From assembly GCA_027604005.1 (NCBI GenBank), contig JADGJT010000344.1, forward strand, positions 1 to 23,791: DNA of 23,791 bases. Direction: 5' to 3'. The stretch comes from Dinochytrium kinnereticum. Its lineage: Eukaryota > Chytridiomycota > Chytridiomycetes > Chytridiales > Chytridiaceae. A program made the position numbers and the translations under genes. Below, piece by piece: positions 20,401-23,791 of the stretch. Under the pieces are notes generated by a model. It was not told where the DNA came from, did not search any database, and saw only the letters and a list, made by a program, of their open reading frames with translations. How positions within the stretch are numbered: position 1 is the first letter of the stretch; every line of letters starts with the position of its first letter.

Positions 20401-21447
20401 CAACAAGATCCAGCACATCCGCCTTCCGAGTGATACGGGACATCATGGCGTGAAAATAAACGCACCCAAGGCTCCATCGAACGCTGGCTGTCCTTTGAAC
20501 CTGCGACAGAATCAGCTGCTCAGTGATTCCCAGCGTCTTTAAAGTCGATCCTGTCATCATCCCGGGAACAACCGCATCCTCCCTAAGGGCGCTAATCGAC
20601 GATCCGAGACTCGACAGCAGGTCCAACATTCTTCTAGGCACGGACACTCCCCCATCGACAGCAAATATCTCTTTAACGTGGTAAGAAAACACGGCTCTCG
20701 AGTGATCTGGGACTGCCAAGTCATTGGCACCCTTAATCATCATCTCCAGACAATGAAGAAGGGAGAGACGTTCTCGGTTGTACTCAAGGATGGCAACATC
20801 CATCGGCTCCCGGTCGTAATCCGGACATGACATGGCGTGCTTTAAAAGACTCGCAGCCTTGAGCTCATTAATGTTGAGGAGATCTGATAACTGAATGGCC
20901 TGCTTCACGAAATCCGCGTTGGAGTGCTCCGTTCTCCCATTCAGGACAAACCGACCTTAAAACGAGACGACAACCAATGCATCAGCACAACTCGAATGTC
21001 CAAAAGCATCTAACACATTCACTCCACTTCCAAGAAGCTAACTCTTCCCCCCCCCCCAAAAAAACCCCAAACCCAAAAAAGACATAAATGAAACCCACCC
21101 GTCTGAAAATCCATTATCTTCTCATCACACTTCCCCTCCTCCTCCAAAAGATTCTTAAACCTCGGTCTCAACCTCGACAGCTTAAGCTCCAGCGACTTTG
21201 TGACCTTATTCCCATAATCCTGATACGCGGTGGTGACGAGCGTCAGCAGCTGAGATGTCCGAAAAGCGGTTCAAACAAACAGCATTAGAACCATGACCCT
21301 CACAACCCAAAAACAAAAAAAAAAAAAAAAGAAGAAGCTAATGCAGGTGTTTTACAGCTACGCATTCGCAGGAGCCACCAGAGCGTTGAACGGCGGAAGC
21401 ATTCGCGGGATTACCTCGTCAAAGGTTGTCCAGTCATCCACTGACAT
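14439..21447 (-). CDS. NUP192: Nup192/NUP205-type inner-ring nucleoporin, about 1985 aa
   Basis: Large alpha-helical scaffold of the inner ring of the nuclear pore complex, where the family binds Nic96/NUP93 and Nup53. Minus-strand exons: 21415-21447, 21099-21249, 20955-16363, 16099-16272, 15888-16006, 15578-15748, 15433-15514, 15253-15330, 15145-15204, 14953-15095, 14774-14897, 14570-14718, 14439-14519; total 5958 nt. The N-terminus has WTTFDELLTLV, then GRFVLN and VKQAIQLSDLLNINELKAA, the pattern of the family (yeast: FIFEAISLSDELNLDEL). The C-terminal part has LLETGILEVLTECHFIEHRP, like NUP205. The length is nearer human NUP205 (2012 aa) than yeast Nup192 (1683 aa). The start is the first in-frame ATG whose splice restores the family N-terminus. 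Intron 16273-16362 is 90 nt and free of stops, so reading through it is possible. Confidence 0.95.
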
Positions 21448-22114
21448 TGACTCCGAGCAAAGGAAATCAGGAAAAAAAGCGCTCGAGACTTTTTTAATTA
21501 TAAAATGAAAAAATTGACCTTGACCTGAGGGCAGAGAGAGGTTGGACTGAGACCAACCCGCCGTGCCATGCAACAAAGGCGAAACGCTTCCAACTTTTAT
21601 AAGAAAAAAGAAACTTCCGCATACAAAAGACGACATCCCACGCAGAGGCAGCGCATGTTCATCAAGCAAAGTTTACGCGCAGCTAACAGTGAAGAAAAAA
21701 AAACAGAAAAAAAACAAACAACCAGCAACCCCCAAACAAAAACATGCGACTTCTCGGGGACGAAAAAGAGGCCGCGTCTAGCTCCATATCTACCAGCCCC
21801 ACAGCAATCTCTCCCGGTCAAACAAACGAATGAAAAATGTGAAAACAATAATTTAGATCATGATGAGAAAGGGTAGGGGGGGGAGGGGGGGGGAGGGTGA
21901 ATGTGCAAAAAAAAAAAAAATGGAAAGGGAGAAAGAAAGAAGAAGAAACAATGTCAAAAGAAGTGAAAAAAAATAAATCCAGTAGGGTGCTTCCCGAACA
22001 AAACAAAAGAAATAAAGATCCTTCACGCAATACAAATCAGCAAAGTCACAACCACCATCCATAGGTCCCCATCACCCCCATCAGCAGCACCACAAAATCC
22101 ACTCTTCCTCGATC
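21448..22114. other. Low-complexity gap: nucleoporin promoter and G-gamma 3' UTR
   Basis: No gene is supported. The plus strand is mostly A and C with many A runs, and it contains the G-rich tract at 21871-21897. Open frames on both strands (for example 21568-21876 and 21597-21848) are of biased composition and are not convincing. The nucleoporin promoter should lie at the left side. Confidence 0.5.
21871..21897 (+). other. G-rich tract with quadruplex potential
   Basis: The tract reads as four G runs of 3, 8, 9 and 3 bases separated by TA, A and A, which satisfies the usual G-quadruplex pattern of four runs of at least three G with short loops. For the two minus-strand genes on either side it is C-rich in the mRNA sense. 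Confidence 0.7.
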
Positions 22115-22839
22115 CTACAAGATTGTGCAGCCAGATCTACGACAAAACCAACAACAAAAAAAAACAAACAATAGTCGGTCAGCAAAAGCTCCTTCCAAAG
22201 GGCCCAACAAAAAGAATAGCAAACAAACACCCACTTTGGCTTCTTCGTGAACTGATTGTCAGCAAACTCTGGCCTTGTGGGCTGCGTGAGCGGGTCAGGT
22301 GTCGATGTCACAAACGTCATCAGCCTATCGACAGTTTCCAAAAACAATGTGATCAGCCAGACGCGTTGATAAGTGCACAAGAGGATAGGGGTGAAAAGCA
22401 AGCGGCACCACCCCTCCAAAGAAACGGCAACATTATCCTCCACCCCCCAACCCGCCCCACCCCAACGATCACAACCGATCGCCAAAAATCCAGTAACCAG
22501 CCACCCATCAACGTCCTCAGCTCCGAGTCTTCGACCAGTCCACAAAAGACCAACGAAAGAGAAAAAACAGAGGTAAAGGCGTCGCCTGTCAAAAACCACT
22601 CCTCCACCCCCACAGCCACCACACACACGCTCGAGTCCACACCCCCAGCAAGATTCGCAACAAGAAGAATCACCAACTCACGCCTTGCTAGCCTCCGACA
22701 CCTTGATACGCGGAAGCTCGTCCTCCTGCTTCAACCTCTCATTGAACTGCAGCAATTTCTACAAAGAAAAGAACCAGCGTTAACCATCACCCCCCGCCAA
22801 ATCACCACACCACCGAACCTGATACTTGAGTTCAGACAT
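22115..22839 (-). CDS. Heterotrimeric G-protein gamma subunit with CaaX box
   Basis: Gamma subunits pair with G-beta and anchor it to the membrane through a prenylated C-terminus. Minus-strand exons: 22819-22839, 22682-22758, 22229-22324, 22115-22136; 216 nt, 71 aa. The N-terminal helix (MSELKYQKLLQFNERLKQE) continues into PRIKVSEASKAL, a hallmark of the family, then STPDPLTQP, as in animal gamma subunits (DPLL-P), and it ends in CTIL. This is a CaaX box with Leu at the last position, which predicts geranylgeranylation. The phases of all three introns (22759-22818, 22325-22681, 22137-22228) agree. Donors are GTTCGG, GTGAGT and GTTTGT. Exon 4 carries only the last seven codons and the stop. 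The expected partner, a G-beta propeller, is not evident here; the WD40 gene at 5003 does not look like one. Confidence 0.9.
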
Positions 22840-23791
22840 ATCTCTGATCTACCCCAGACAATAATAGAGCGGAAGGGAAGGGTTGCGGGGGGGGGGGGGG
22901 GGGGGGGGGTGGCGTTAAGAGCGAGATGAATGGATTCAGGGGTAGGGTTGTTTGTCGTCGCTTTGGAGGAGGCGAAATTGAAATTAAATTTTGGTTTCCT
23001 GTTGGGTTGGGATTGACTGATGATAAGGATTGACTACAATGAGGATTGCCGTCGGCCTGCCTGAATCCGCAATAATTAAATCTTGGGGTTGGATACCGCG
23101 TGTTTTCTATTCCTCAATGGCTTCTATCGTTCATGTGAGACTGTGTGATGCACATCGCCAGCCGAGCGTGAATGTGTGCTCTCATCATAAAGACGGTATG
23201 TTTGGATCGCGTCAAGAACAAAAGTGAAATGGCAACGCTATTCCGTCAACACGCGTCCACCAAAAAAAAAAAAACCACCCCTGCACGCGTCCACTTTACA
23301 AAGGTTGCTTTATTTCAGAATGAGGATGTTTCACGTCACTCCAGAAACAAATATCGTGTGCGTCCCCGCACCAAACCCCCCACGTATCTATCTCCCTTAC
23401 CAGGCGAAAACGAACTCCGATTCAGGATTTTCATCTCCCCCCTTTCAAGCCCTTCACCCCAAAGTTACCACCCAGAACCCCTAGCCCCCCTTCACCCACT
23501 GTTTCAAGAAACCATTCCCTCCACACCCCCCTCACAACCCCCAACAGTCTCCAGACCACCTTCAAAGCATTCACCTTCACCACCCTCTCCAACCCCACCT
23601 CCAACCTCTCCACTCCCCACCTCCCCGACAGACCCGTGAACCCCCACACCCGCAGCCCCGCAGAGACCCCCCCCCCCAGGCGCCGGCGCAAACCCACAAC
23701 ACGGCCCGCGCACCCCCCTCCCCCGCACCCCCTCCCTGCACCCCACAGTATCCCTCACCAGCAGGACCGTCAACGCCGCAAGGCAGCCCCC
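22840..23791. other. Promoter side of the G-gamma gene and C-rich low-complexity DNA to the window end
   Basis: No gene is supported. From about 23400 the plus strand is dominated by C with little G and encodes only Pro/Ser/Thr-rich or, on the other strand, Gly/Val/Arg-rich frames. These are what such base composition gives by chance. A gene entering from the right edge cannot be excluded. Confidence 0.5.
22887..22909 (+). repeat. Homopolymer of 23 G
   Basis: An uninterrupted run of 23 G lies 48-70 bp upstream of the G-gamma start codon (a C run in the sense of that gene), so it is in the 5' UTR or core promoter. Its length is liable to sequencing error and to natural variation. Confidence 0.85.

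Noticed and set aside
19001..20542. Long plus-strand open frames (199 and 152 codons) inside the nucleoporin region
   Set aside because: They lie antisense to the 4.6-kb nucleoporin exon, have Arg/Pro/Asn-biased products and no recognisable motifs. They are shadows of the minus-strand coding frame.
21358..21669. Longer N-terminus for the nucleoporin from an upstream in-frame ATG at 21669
   Set aside because: The upstream part is of low-complexity 5' UTR character. The ATG at 21447 gives MSVDDWTTFDE, which fits the family N-terminus once spliced at GTAATC.
22123..22929. Plus-strand open frame of 268 codons
   Set aside because: It covers the exons and introns of the minus-strand G-gamma gene and runs into the poly-G tract. 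The product is low-complexity, while the minus-strand model is a clear family match.
23172..23773. Pro/Ser-rich plus-strand frame (155 codons) and Gly-rich minus-strand frames at the right edge
   Set aside because: These compositions follow from the C-rich plus strand. No motif, splice structure or start context supports either.
1..23791. tRNA, rRNA, CRISPR arrays and bacterial-type operons
   Set aside because: None seen. The spliceosomal introns show nuclear eukaryotic DNA, and the repeats present are short palindromes and homopolymers, not spaced direct repeats.

Overview
The window is nuclear eukaryotic DNA and most likely fungal. It is intron-dense, with GT-AG introns mostly about 38-180 nt long and exons as short as 11-12 nt. 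The genes I recognise are core eukaryotic ones: an inner-ring nucleoporin, a spliceosomal cyclophilin, a GPI-lipid remodelling protein, a TIA-1/Pub1-type RNA-binding protein, a complex III hinge protein and a heterotrimeric G-protein gamma subunit. An early-diverging fungus such as a chytrid would fit the intron density and the long, NUP205-like nucleoporin, but I cannot prove the lineage from the sequence. I built the gene models by hand from splice signals and reading-frame phase. Six of the seven multi-exon or complete gene models close exactly in frame and match a known family along their length.

Region 1 (1-5002) is gene-poor and looks like decayed repeat DNA. It holds the 5' part of a C2H2 zinc-finger gene cut by the left edge, an A/T-rich cluster of palindromes (546-685), a broken Ty1/copia integrase remnant (about 908-1840, minus), an unrecognised minus-strand exon-like ORF (2480-3226), and a stretch of hairpins with an LTR-like end (3433-3778).

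Region 2 (5003-14255) is gene-dense. It contains a 22-exon WD40-repeat protein of about 908 aa whose family I do not recognise (+), a cyclophilin H/PPIH gene in 12 exons (+), a single-exon PER1/PGAP3 gene (-) that ends 32 bp from PPIH in convergent orientation, an 11-exon TIA-1/Pub1-like gene with three RRMs (-), and, divergent from it across 267 bp, a QCR6/UQCRH hinge-protein gene (+) whose first intron appears to be GC-AG.

Region 3 (14439-21447, minus) is one 13-exon gene for a Nup192/NUP205-type nucleoporin of about 1985 aa. It has a single 4.6-kb exon and a cluster of small exons at its 3' end.

Region 4 (21448-23791) is low-complexity DNA with homopolymers and a strongly C/A-rich plus strand. 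Hidden in it on the minus strand is a four-exon G-protein gamma gene of 71 aa ending in the CaaX box CTIL. I see no supported gene from 22840 to the end.

The genes do not form a pathway. They are unrelated housekeeping genes, and shared regulation is plausible only for the divergent QCR6/Pub1-like pair.
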